Shown here in pieces: positions 10,487 to 23,100 of a DNA stretch of 64,000 nt. The stretch's first letter is position 1; each line of letters begins with the position of its first letter. The position numbers and the translations under genes are program-made. The stretch is from positions 682,001 through 746,000 of the forward strand of contig BSYQ01000008.1 of the NCBI GenBank assembly GCA_030272585.1. The letters run 5' to 3'. Source of the stretch: Bryopsis sp. KO-2023 (taxonomy: Eukaryota > Chlorophyta > Ulvophyceae > Bryopsidales > Bryopsidaceae). A model generated the notes under the pieces. The model did no database searches, was not told where the DNA came from, and worked only from the letters and a program-made list of their open reading frames with translations.

Positions 10487-13400
10487 ATGTCCTTCCGCCG
10501 GGTTTCGGGACTCTTGCAGTCCCTATCCGTTTGCGCGAAAGCATCCTCTTCAGGAATCGCTTCGTTCCTGGAATATGGAGCACACACTTCGAAAAATGCA
10601 TACGTCGGCGTCTGCTGGAGGCGAGGTGGGAATTTAGGACACGAATTCGGGTCGATCAGATGGTTTGGGGCGGTTCCTGAGGCGATCAGGGACGACGCTG
10701 GCGAGAACTTGTCCAGGATCAGGAATATTGGGATATCTGCCCATATTGATTCGGGAAAGACGACTCTCACCGAGCGAATTCTTTTCTACACTGGGAGGAT
10801 CAATGCCATCCATGAGGTCAGGAAACAGACGCCGTCCAAGCTTCGAGTTGTGGTTTTTTTTCGAAGAGAAATAACCTTTCACTGAGACGAAAGATATTTT
10901 TTTATTATTCATAATTTTAATATATAATTTATACAAGCTTATTCTTTTTTGCATTTTCAGTTCTGTCCCAAAATCAACCCTACATTGATGGTAAAATTCA
11001 ACATCATCAAAATCCAATATATCTGTTTGGAATTTTTCTTGATCTGGTGAAAAAATATAGTAAAAAAATATAAAATATAGCAAAAAATGAAAATAGAACT
11101 GTGAAAAAGTGATTCTTCATGTGTTGAATTTTTGCGTGATTAGGTTCGTGGCAAAGATGGTGTCGGGGCAAAAATGGATAGCATGGATTTGGAAAGGGAA
11201 AAGGGCATCACCATTCAATCAGCAGCGACGTATTGCAAATGGAAAGATGTCGACATCAATATCATCGACACCCCAGGCCACGTCGATTTCACAATCGAAG
11301 TGGAAAGAGCATTGAGAGTTCTGGATGGAGCGGTTCTTGTGCTGTGCAGGTGCGAGTGCAAGTGCAAAAATTTGCACTCAATCTTTTTTTTTTTGTGTGT
11401 GAGAAAATGTGAACTGGAATGGTTTGCTGAGCAAAAATGACGGCGAAAACACTATTTGGAGGGCCGTTTTTTTTCACCTCATTTTTGGACTGGATAAATA
11501 AGTCTTTTCTCTGTTTTTTTTTTTTTTTTAAATTGTTGCTCGATGGTTCTTCTTTCCTCTTTTTTTTTCTATCGCTCACAAGGGACTGTCATTAGGGTCT
11601 CTGCAAATCTGAAATCCAACTTTTTTTTCCACATTTTGAAACTGTGTTTTTTTTCCCCCACTTTCAACTGCTTTTTTTTCACACTTTTTAAAATTTTTGA
11701 TCTTTTATTTTCAAATTTTTTCAAACATTGTTCAACCTTTTTTTTTTAACACATTGTTTTTCTTCCATGCTTGCTTGCAGTGTGGGTGGAGTGCAAAGCC
11801 AGACAATCACTGTCGATCGACAGATGCGTCGATACAACGTGCCTCGACTCGCTTTCATCAACAAATTGGACAGAGCAGGGGCAGACCCCTGGAAAGTCAT
11901 CGATCAATTGAGGAATAAACTGGGACACAATTGTGCGGCCGTTCAAATTCCCATCGGAGTGGAGGATAACTTGGAGGGGGTGGTAGACCTTGTGGAACGA
12001 TGTGCCTATCGATTCAAAGGAAACAAAGGTCAGCTTCTTTTTTGTTTTTTTTTAATCCTCAACCTTCCAATTTCTCTTTCTTCTGTTTTTTTGTCATTTT
12101 TTGTTTTTTTTATTATTTGTATAGATTATAGATATACTTAGAAATATATATATATGTATTATATTTTTTTAATTATTTTTTTTGGGGGGGGCGGGGGGTG
12201 GCCGGGAAATTAGGAAGGTTGTGGTTTTTTATGAAGATTGATTGGGCAAATGAAGTTTCATTGCTTTTTTTATACATATTTAAAGAAATATAGAATTAAG
12301 AGTAGTTTGTGTTTTTCTGGGCAATCCATGCCCTCAGGATTCAAGGAAATCATCACAACTTGAAACCTTCTTTTTCCAATTCTCAAAAAAAAAAGAAAAA
12401 CGAATTTGGAAAAAAAAAAGTTTATCTCAGAACGAAGCCTGAATTTCGTTCTCTTCGAAATTTTCACCACCTCCCTATTTCTATTTTTTATTTTTCAATA
12501 AATAAGTAAATAAAGTCAAAAATCTCTATCGACTGCAGGGACCGAAGTGGTGAAGGGCGATGTCCCAGAAAACTTAATTTCGGAAATGGAGGCCAAAAGA
12601 GCGCGTTTGGTGGAAGCGGTTGCTGATGTGGACGATTCCATCGCGGAGCTATTTATAGCGGAGGAGCCCGTCGATGAAAAAACCCTCAAGCAGGGAATTC
12701 GCAGGGCCACCGTCAGTCGAACATTCATTCCAGTGTTTATGGGCAGCGCTATGAAAAATCAAGGAGTGCAGGTGCTGAGAAGATTTTTTTTTTCTTTCCT
12801 CAGTTCAATTTCCAATAACATTTTGTATGCTACTAGTTTTTTTTTCCCTTTTTTTTTGCAACCTATTTTTGTGTTAAAAATGAAAGCAGGTGAATTGCTT
12901 TCTTTCTTTTTTTTCTATCATATTCATATTTCCCGATTCAATTTTTTTTTTATTATTTAGTCCTGATGGCTCCACCCTGCTGAGGTGTCCAATTTTCATT
13001 CCGGTGTGCAATTTTTGTACCGTTTTGTCGTGCATTTTGTTCTGTATATATATATATATATTGTATTTTATATATATATTGCTGGTTCTTGTGATTCAGA
13101 GGCTTTTGGATGGGGTCGATTATTACCTCCCCTGCCCGACCGAAGTCCAAAACATGGCGCTGGACGTGAATCAAGACGAAAAAGAGCTGGAGCTCCCTTG
13201 CAACACCAAGGGCCCCCTGGTTTCTCTAGCATTCAAATTGGAGGAGGGCCGATTCGGTCAACTCACGTACATGCGAGTATATTCAGGGTTGCTTCAAAAA
13301 GGGGACATCATTGTGAACACCACCACGAGAAAGAAAATCAAGGTGTGTGTGGGGGGGGGGATTTTTCGGAGTCGAATTTCCTGCTGTTGGGGTGTGTGGG

Positions 13401-15875
13401 GCGTTATCCACATCCATCTTATTGTATTTTTTTTCTGTTATCATAGTGGACGGTTTCAATGTGCAGGTTCCAAGACTGGTAAAGATGCATTCCGACGAGT
13501 TGGAGGATATTGCTGAAGCTGGGGCTGGGGATATCGTGGCTATATTTGGAGTGGAATGCTCTTCCGGAGATACTTTCACGGATGGTTCTGTGCGATATGC
13601 CATGACCTCCATCAAAGTACCAGACCCAGTCATGTCACTGGCATTGGTCCCGACCTCCAATCAGGTCAGCCCCCAGTTAAAAAAAAACATACCATCCAAT
13701 ATGGATATAAATATGTATGACTGTTGAATTTACGTTGGGCAAACTTTCCCAACGAAGGCCGTCCACAATGAGGTGATTTAGCCCAAGCCCTGAAGAAGTA
13801 AGTCAGCTCAATACAGTCAGTTCCACAAAAACCTCCACAGTTGCATTTAAGATAAAGGAAACCCAACAGGAAATCCCTAGAGAACGTGCCCTGGAAAATT
13901 AAAACTGCGTAAAAGTTTCATGGTAGAGAAAGACCTTCATGCCCGTTGATATATGTTATTTTTACTATTATTATTATTATTATTATTATTTATTTATTTC
14001 GGGGGGAGGGGGGTGCGGTGAAAAATGGGTTTTAGGAGGACACCGTACACATTTTGGATTTTTAAGTATCCAAAAAAATAAATTAAAATAAATAAAAAAT
14101 AAAGTATTTGTGTTCGATTCCAGGTGACTGCTGCGTTTTCGAAAGCTTTGCAACGTTTTCAAAGAGAGGACCCCACATTCAGGGTGGGCATGAATCCGGA
14201 GACCGGAGAAACGATCATCAGCGGAATGGGGGAGCTGCATTTGGACGTGTACGTCGAGCGCATGCGACGTGAATACAAGTGAGTTTCTTGGATCAATCCA
14301 CACTCCACATAATTCTTTATGATTTGATCACCACCAATGTTTTATTTTTGCTCTTTGTTTTTGCAAATGTACTGTGTCATATGGCATTCTTATTAGTAAT
14401 ACCAAGGTGGAATGGAGTGGAGTGAACCTCCCGTAGATTTTGAAAATGCTTTTTGAGCGAGTGAGTCCATGGAAACCACTACTGCTTACCTAAAACTGGT
14501 GATAAGAATTCAGACCTTGCTGCATGGCATCTCATGGAGGTAATTCTGATTTCGTTGTGTTTTTTTTCCTTTTTTGTCTATTCCCAACCTGGCAGTGTGG
14601 ATTGCACCGTTGGCAAACCCAAGGTGAACTACCGAGAAACCATCACCAAGAAGGCGGATTTCGATTACTTGCACAAAAAGCAGAGTGGAGGCTCCGGCCA
14701 GTACGGTCGAGTCATGGGTTATGTGGAGCCCCTTCCGGATGGTTACCCCACCAAGACTGAATTCGTCAATCGATTGGTGGGAAATGCCATTCCACCTGGA
14801 TTTTTGCCTGGATGTGAAAAAGGGTTCAAGGAGGCAGTCAATGCTGGCTCGTTGATCGGGCATCCAGTGGAGGTGAGTCATCATCCCAATTTGTTTTTTT
14901 TGGGGGAATACCCCGATATCATAATTGGGGGTATTTGTTGATGTGCTTTTCTTGCCAATGGTGGCTATTTTCTCCGCTGTTTTTTTTTTTTCATTTCATA
15001 CAGCTTTTTGTTCGTGTTTTTGAGTTTGTAGGGAGTTCGATTTGTGCTGGTGGATGGGGCTTCTCACCCTGTGGACAGTAGCGAAATGGCATTCAAGCTG
15101 GCGTGCATTTACGCATTCAGACAAGGATATCAACTGGCAGGCCCCACAATTCTGGAGCCCTTCATGGATGTGGAAGTGACCGCCCCCGCTGAATTTCAGG
15201 GAACCATTATTGGGGACTTGAACCGAAGGTCAGTCTAAAAAAAAATGTGTATAATGTACATATATATTATATATATAAGATTGAAAAAAAAAAAACAGGT
15301 CAAAAATCATGGGGCCCTCGTCCACACGATGGATGGAACTTCATGTTGGTGTTGGCTCCCTCAGCAATTTCCAAGCAGATAAAAAAAAGGAGATATCCAT
15401 GCTTTTGTATTTTGTTGGCTCATCATATGAATCACCAAAATGGTGCAAGGGTGTCCTGTTTTGCTTCCCTTTTTTCTCGTTCAAAAACCACAAGAATTGC
15501 TTTTTTCGTTCCATCAACAAATATATAGTACTAACATGAATGAATGAATGTTTAATTTACAGTAGGCATACTAACCCAACGAAGGCCGTCCACGACGAGG
15601 TGATTTAGCCCAGTAAAAATACATAATGTTGTTATTGTTTGGACGATTGCAGGAAGGGTGTGGTGCAAGACAGTCATCAGGAGCGAGATGATGTAATCAT
15701 CAGAGCCCAGGTACCTCTGAATGAAATGTTTGGCTATTCCACCACCCTGCGCTCCCAAACCCAAGGGAAGGGCGAATTCACCATGGAATATGCACACCAT
15801 GCCCCTGTCACACAAGATCTCCAAGCGCAACTGTCCAGCCAATTCGGGAAAAACAGAAAGGCGTCCAGCGACTAG
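10487..15875 (+). CDS. GFM1: Mitochondrial translation elongation factor G1
   Basis: This GTPase drives ribosomal translocation in mitochondria. Ten exons (10487-10816, 11144-11349, 11781-12028, 12539-12771, 13100-13342, 13467-13664, 14124-14278, 14596-14872, 15032-15228, 15653-15875) join to exactly 770 codons, 769 aa (human GFM1 is 751). GTPase motifs are G1 AHIDSGKTT, switch [13 protein letters not shown]3 DTPGHVDF and G4 NKLD. Later domains include the domain II start [19 protein letters not shown], the domain III motif [15 protein letters not shown], and domain [10 protein letters not shown]-type sequence ([12 protein letters not shown]). The N terminus is rich in Arg, Ser and Ala, fitting a mitochondrial presequence. 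GTG at 10484 is ignored in favour of ATG 10487. Two introns carry related copies of a 59-bp repeat. A mitochondrial rather than plastid origin is inferred from its similarity to GFM1. Confidence 0.95.
13727..13785 (+). repeat. 59-bp intronic repeat, copy 1
   Basis: This lies in EF-G1 intron 6. The 38-bp core begins CCCAACGAAGGCCGTCCA and ends GGTGATTTAGCCCA. It matches 15575-15612 with two differences, and the wider 59-bp alignment has roughly nine differences by eye. No inverted termini were found. Confidence 0.75.
15554..15612 (+). repeat. 59-bp intronic repeat, copy 2
   Basis: This lies in EF-G1 intron 9 in the same orientation as copy 1, ending about 40 bp before the last exon. The core again runs from CCCAACGAAGGCC to GATTTAGCCCA. 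Its presence in two introns of one gene suggests a small dispersed element or an intron-to-intron copy. Confidence 0.75.
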
Positions 15876-17144
15876 GCAAAAATGAAAAAATGGGGGAAGT
15901 GATGTGGGCACACAATTGAATCAGAGGGGTGGAGTTCTGATTTCTTGATCGGAATTATAAAGGCTTTGGGATTGGGTAGTGAGCAGGATGTTTGGGGATA
16001 TGTCCAGAATCGGGGGGGAAGTTAGCTAGTTAGGTATTTATATATCATATTATTTGGTGGTCGTGGTGGTGGAAGAAGCAAACGAGCTCCCAGGCTCTTT
16101 TTTTTTCAATGTGTTATCAATTCAGAAAAATTGAGGATACAGGGCTGGTGGGGATGCTCCACTTCCACAAAAATTTTCAGACGTGTGGGCCAGGGTAAAT
16201 GGACAAATAAATACCCAATCATTACAAAATTGCCCAAGGAAGGAATCTAACCCCCTCCAGAAAAAACGAAAATACAAGTGTTATAAAGAACCTAGCCCAC
16301 AGATTTCTGATTAAAAAAAAACCCTGCAGCACTCATATTTACAGAACAAAAAGGGAGAGGGGGTGGCAAGTGTCGCTGCAGCCGCCACATATCGTTCGAG
16401 TGGCGCCAGGACGGCTCGAAAATTATAATTTTGCTCAGAAGCTTCTCGTCTTTTTGTTGTATCATTTATCAACCAACAGTCAAAACCCTAACCATCGTGA
16501 AGCCCAAATTCGCTTTCGAAAGTTGATGGGCAGATTTATTTAAAGTCGGAAGCGAAATTGATGCTGACGTGGCACGGAGATTCTGGCACCCCACAACGTG
16601 ATCCACCTGTTCGCGCCATTGCTCGCCCTTGTTAGCGTGTACGCTTTCGTCGAACCTCAATCGTCTCGACGGGAGCTCTCGGCTAGAAAATATGGGTAAA
16701 GATAGGCTCGTGTGGCCGAGGACGAGTCGTCCTGAAGACTTCAAGGGCGACGCCTTTTCCGATGAAGTCCAGGTGCATCAAGAGCGATCCCATTGCGATC
16801 CCAGAACGTTGGGTGTTGTCGCTTCCTTACGAGTGCATTTATAAATAAAACCCTTGACAGTTCGAGCACCACAACGAACACCGCAGCAGAAACGATGTCC
16901 TGCGAGAAGTGGCGGAGATCCTCCAGAACTCGTTGACTTTCCGATGTCGCACTTGTTCCTTTCTTTTCCTTGCATGACTGCGTACTATGGTGGCGACGGT
17001 AAACTGAGATATTTTTAAAGGCTCTTGCGCCGCCGTCGTACTCTTTGCTGTAGAGAACAAACCGGGCGATACAGATGTTGCACGTCGTAGCTCCTTTCAG
17101 AAGGGAAGCTTTAGCTTTCTTTTGTCCATCCGCAGGGCCGAGGG
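15876..17144. other. Intergenic region between EF-G1 and the dynein gene
   Basis: The first part is EF-G1 3' flank with CAAATAAATA near 16203 as a possible polyadenylation signal. From about 16380 the sequence becomes more balanced and may hold the dynein promoter and a 5' UTR exon. A splice-acceptor-like tract ending CCGCAG at about 17134 precedes the proposed start. No protein was recognised. Confidence 0.45.
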
Positions 17145-20100
17145 ATGAATCGACCAATTCCAGAGGTACAGGTGTTGATGCAGCCGAACTGGATAAAATT
17201 CGACCCGCGTTTCTACAGCGGCTCGGCGATGTATCGAGAGAAAGATGCCGACGGGAGCCAATCCTCGACAGACACAACGCTAGACTTGGCGCCATTAACA
17301 ATGGCAAGAAAGCGATCTACCATCCTGACCGATGGCAGTATCCCTCTGGTATCTCAAACACTGCGACAGAAGTTTTTGGTTCGCCGGTGCGAAGGTAGGG
17401 AGGTTCTTGTTGATTGGAGCACCATTGGGTTACGCACCCCTCGTTCTCTCATGTGTTTCTTTTCCGCCGCCAGAGTACGCTAGGACATGGGGGGATCGAG
17501 CGCCGCCAGGCCCATTTCTTGAGGCCTTGGAAGGTAGAACAAACAGAGCTGTTTCTGCAGGACACCCAATAGTCACTTTTTGCTTCGTCGATCGACCATC
17601 TTCACCCAGTCGGCTGAGGATGTTCTCTAATGCTATTTCTTGTTTTTTCCGTGTAGGATATGAGCTATTGCCAAAGCATATTCTGAGCATGGATGAATCT
17701 CACTTGAGTAAGCCAACCGAATCAAATTGAAGGCGCTAGTGTCCTGAATATCTGAACTCACCTGCACGAGTAGCTGATTCTCCGTACATTTGGATGCATA
17801 GATGACGACCGCCCTCCACTACTTCTTGACCGGGTGCTAGCAAATGGAAAATTAGGAATGCAGGTACAGCAATGCATCGCTTTTTTTCTGTCTGTCCCCA
17901 GAAAGACAAAAAAATTAACCAAGTCAGTTTTTGATTTCATGTATTGTCACTCTGGCAGCATGGCTTTGACAGCCCGAGGATGTTTCGCACCCCCTCACCG
18001 ACGTATCCCTGCCCTCCAATAAAATTGCATCCACTGGAGGAAAGAATATCACAGTTGACAATGAGCAGTCCAAGGAGGATATTGCGATCATCCAGCCAAT
18101 GGCGGTCAAAGGTAGGCAGGCATTCATTCCAATCAAGAATATTGATTCAAGCACACAGCATAGTGTTTCCCTCAGCTATCTTCAAACAGTGAGGAGCTTA
18201 CAAACATGGTCTTACGGTGGGGACCTGGATACTGACAAACACATGTCGCTAACTTCATGGGTTTCAGATACCAAAAGGGGTCAGGAAGGGTGAAGACGCT
18301 GTGGACTATTTCATGCGATCTACCCACAAGCAGGAGCTTCTTATTCACTGCAACATCCGCTCTCAAGATCTCGAATATGACCCTTACGACTTAGTTGTTG
18401 TCAACCAAGACGTTGCAAACCCAGAACACATCGTCATTTCACAGCGAGGCGTCACACACATTCGACCAGGGGAGCCAAGCGATATCGTCACTCACGACCA
18501 ATGGCTGGACGAAAGGAAACTCTTCATGGTGCTCAAAAAGACTGCGTTTTTCGGGAATAATACTCTTGTAAAGGTGCGTTCATAAGCTATGGCGCCTGGC
18601 TCAGATTGCCAAGCTCTGGGTGGCCAAGATATTTCTCTGGGATGGGTGATAATGATCGCCATGGGAAATCTGGGTCCAATTGGTGTTTGTTTTACAGAAA
18701 TGTTCATACAGACCCAAATCTGTCCGCGACTCTTTGCTTTCACATATAGCCGCAAAAACTAACTTCTGAAAAGCAAAAGGAAAGAAACTTATCTGGGAAA
18801 TCTGGGTGAAAGTCTCTTGGTGTATCGCAGTGGCTGAGGAGATGGAGGTCGTCGGTGCTGGTCACCAAGCGACAGTCAATAAAGAGAAAACTCAGCGATA
18901 ACGTCTTCCACTTGAATCCTATCTTCAGCAAGGCTTGTATGAAAGCTGAAGGGGTGTTGTCGGAGCTAGTGGCTACTGGTGGGAATTTGCTGTCTCGAAT
19001 CAGAGACTTTCGACTTGTTACTCTGTGGAACAAATTATTCATCAATACACATAATAGTTATTATTATTACTATTACTGCTCATGATCTGACAAAAGTATG
19101 GGTGTGTGTGGTGGTGAGAAGGAAAGCACAGCTGGCAACAAAAAATCGTCGATGGAGTGTTTGGATGGCACTTTCTGGATGCAGGGAGTAGTGTGGACGA
19201 AAGTTCCCTGCTCCTGGGAAAAGTGCCTGAGGGGAACTTGCCCTTTGTTCTTGGCCATGTGGGAAGCGCACAGGTAACTCAAAATCAACGAGTAACGGGA
19301 ACGGGCAGGAACGTGTTCTTTTTTGCCACTGGGACTCACCTGATAAAAGTAGTATTGATGCTGGGCGTCACATATTTTCAGTAGAATTATGGTAGATATG
19401 AATGATGGTTGGTAGATTTTCTAAGGAAGCTCACCTGATCGGCATTTCATCAGCATGTAGTAACGCTTCATGTATATTAAAGCAGGACCTCTACACTGTG
19501 CGAGAGTTTGTTGGGACAAGGGAGCGAGCACAAAAACTAACTTCGACCGCTGTCAATCGCGTCGCATCCTTGTTAACTGATGAACTGACAAAACTTCGAG
19601 AAGAGGTGCATCAGGAGCTCTCTCGATTGTCTGAATCCAGGCAAGAAATTCTTGATCACATTTCTTTTCAATTGAGGTCGTTGTTGCTTTCGGGATTATT
19701 CTACTTTTCTTTTTTAAATTCTATAGTCGTTTTTTGTGGTTGTTTGTTGATGCACTCCAAAGAATTCAGCTAGTTTGGTGTGAAGTAGCTTTGATTTTTT
19801 TTTTGTGGGTTTTCTTGCTTTTTGTGAAGCAGTTTTATGTAAGAAATTTTATTTGTACTTGCAGGTTAGACCCAGAAGTTTGGAGGGAAAGGACGGATAA
19901 AACAGTGCCTTCAGTAGGTTGGCGAAACCATTCAATCACGGTCATTCAAGAGACTGAGAACAAAGAGAAAGCAGCTCATGGACAAGCAAACGATGAGTTC
20001 GATAGGCTGAAGAGGTGCTGTCCTGTTTTTTTTTTTCAATTTCTGCGAATCGTGTTCAGCGTGCGTGGGACCTCAATGGTGTATGCCCCAACCCCAAGCA

Positions 20101-23100
20101 GGTTCATTCGAAGAATCGACATAATGTTCACTACCAGCTTGGCATATCTGGGAGTGGATGCTTGCAATATAGCTTTGGAAGAGCTGATGACGGTCAGGCG
20201 TCAAGGACTGTTTATTGTCAGCGGACAACTTTTCAATCAATCAGAGAGAAGCAACAGTCCACGCTCACAACAACAGCCCGCCTGTGAAAATGACATACGG
20301 TGCGGGGCATTCCCTGATCAAGTGAAATATTTGCAGTCATTGAGAGGGTGCAAAAGGAGCAAAGCATTTATAACTTCCAGATGAGTGTTGACGGTGTTGG
20401 CAACGGAGAATTTGAACAAAACATCAGTGATTCCGCTTTTTTGAGTTTGTCGAAATCCACCAGGTTTACTCCAGTGGTGGAGGAGCTTCTTGCAATTGTG
20501 CAAGGCATCCCATCGAGCATTGTGACCTTGGTTGGTTCTGCCCCGAGGATACTTTTGATGCCACAGTTTCAAAACGAAATGGCTGAAGTCCTCGTTTTGG
20601 CAGAAAAGGGCAGGATCAGCGCAACAACAGATCTCCTTTGTTCCTTTATCAACGTTCGAGCCTACCAAGTAAGTTTGGTGTCTTTTTTCGAGGTTTGTTT
20701 GTTTGTCTTTTTGAGACGATCAATAGGAGGGCAACAACCAGATGGTTCTATTTGTAGAATAGGTTTTTTAAAATTCCGATTCTGCTAGATTGTTTGATGT
20801 TTTTGGACCATTGTGTAGGACAAGGTAGGCGAGATGATTTCAGCTGGGTATACGGAGGTGATAATGGATCCTGACGTCACGCCTTTTGCTCGATGTGGGC
20901 CGTTGCACGCCTTTGCTCGAGGATTCACGAGGGAATCGTATTTTGAAAGAGGTCCCTCCTCATGCGACTATCTCAAAGACATCGAATGTTTGGAGGGATG
21001 GTCAAAGAGCCTTGTGCAAGCTCCTGTTGCCGTGTGCAGGGGCCCAATTCATTTGGACCTCGAAGCCCTCAAGGAAAAGCTGGTCCCTTTGGCTGAGAGA
21101 ACTCTGGGGTAAACCACATACAGGCTGGTATTTGTTCCGGTTGCCTTTAGATTGATTTCAAATGCACACTTGAAGATAAAAACACTGCCCTCTGTAAAAG
21201 CCAAAAGCCAAAAGGCTTTTATTTTTTTTCTGAGTGTTCAAGACGGCGTACAGGGAGCTCACCTGCCTTGCAGACAAGGTCTTGTCTGACAACTGCGCCG
21301 CCTTGGGTTCACTCTTGGAAACATATATTGCGAAGCTCTCTAGCATTCCGCTGGAGCTCTCTGAGTTTGCGTCATTCGTCAAATCGGTCCAGGAACACCT
21401 TGGGGAAGATGGTTTGTACAGAACAGATGTACAAGCGCGCAAAGAATCGGCAGAAATTTTGTTCAATCTCTTGAGGTGAGGGAGGTGGGTCACATATATA
21501 TGGGAGCACCCATCTTTTGTGTTTATTTCAGCAATAAGAAATGTCCTTCATCCCTCACCAATGTTGGCCTGTGATATTTGCTCTTTAGACAGAAGTCCTT
21601 GATGGGTGCTTTCGGACAGACGACCTATCCAACTGCCGATGTTGCCTCCGAGCCGAAAAAAACGCTCCGAAATGAGCTCAAGGATACTTGGAGCAACTTG
21701 AAGGAAATCCTACGAAGGTACTTTCTTAATGAGTTCTGTTGTGTTGATATCGAAAGAAAGCAGTAAAAAAAACGAAGTCTCGCAGCAGCACAGAAACCAA
21801 CAGTATGTCAGCGTTGACGTCGACAAAAAAACACACACACAAAATGTAGTTATAATTGATACTGTGTTTTACACAAGGCACAAGTTCCCAGTGTCCCTTT
21901 CCATAGATCTATGTTATGACTTCTGCTATCTCAGGAGTCAATTGTCCAGGCCGCCCTTGGTTGAGAAAAAACGTAAAAATGTTGGCTTGCCTTCAAGAAA
22001 CCCTCGAGAAAGAAAGTTAGAAATAATCACTCCTCCACAAAAAATTAGAAAATTAAAATTCAATCGCTGATCGACACCGAAGTAACCAATTTTTGAAACA
22101 GGAAGAAAGAAAATCGTTTTCCAATCAGAAGTTGTAAAGTTTGGCGAGAAAGAAATCAACATATTTTGAAGATGCTCCAAACATCTGCCATGAAAAGACT
22201 TATCCAATGACAAGAACTGTCACACTGAATCCAAGGGGAAGAGAATGTTTCAAAAAATGGCCAGTATATATGCATATGTTCCTCCCTTCTAGATCGCGCA
22301 GATATCAAGGAAGTGTTCGTTATTAAATTACAGATATGAAGGGGAATGTATCAGCACTGCCAAAGAAATTGAATTGCAGAGACCTAGCATGATCGATGAG
22401 TGCATGAGAGGCTGCGAAAAGGTGTGTCAACTCCCTCTTTCGTGTCTCTCAACGAAGGCCTCAAACGAAAAGTCACGCACGGAAGGGAAATCTTGCAGTG
22501 TGCCCCAATCGATTCAAGAGCAATAAATTTGTTGAAGCATGGCTTCAAAAACCGGCGAATTTGAAAGCTTCAAGCAAGGGCAGTGGTAACCAGCGCAGTG
22601 TTTGGTCATTTAGTTTGATTTTTTGCTCTTGTGCAGGTGAAAAAAGAGATATCGATACAGCTTTCGCGGCTGAGGAAAGGCAAGCTCACAGACATTGAGT
22701 GCGACGCGGACGTGGCTTCAAGGGAGGTTAACGTTCATCGCCTCAAACTGTCGAGCGCGAGAGAGCATCTTTCTGACTACATAAAGTTCTACTTGCAACT
22801 CAGCTCAGCACGAGATCACCCTCAGTTCAAGGTGCCCCGATAAACCCTTCAAAATGCTGGGCCGATGGATATTCTAGCTAGGCATCGGTAGAGCTTGAGA
22901 GTTGCATACTTCGCTTTAAGTATCGTTTGTCCTTTACATGCGTATTATATTCGAGGTCAATTTCAAACAGGAATTTTGTGGCGAGAAGCTTGCAACATTC
23001 CCTTCCACAATTCGTTTTCTTGTTTGTTTGAATTGAAGTCCCAATGGGGCCAGTTTTCGTTGTCACTGACGAGTGGGCCACTCCCATACACAGGAGGTTC

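Noticed and set aside
16741-17307. 188-codon minus-strand open frame
   Set aside because: It overlaps the first dynein exon on the opposite strand and has no recognisable domain. The plus-strand frame continues by consistent splicing.
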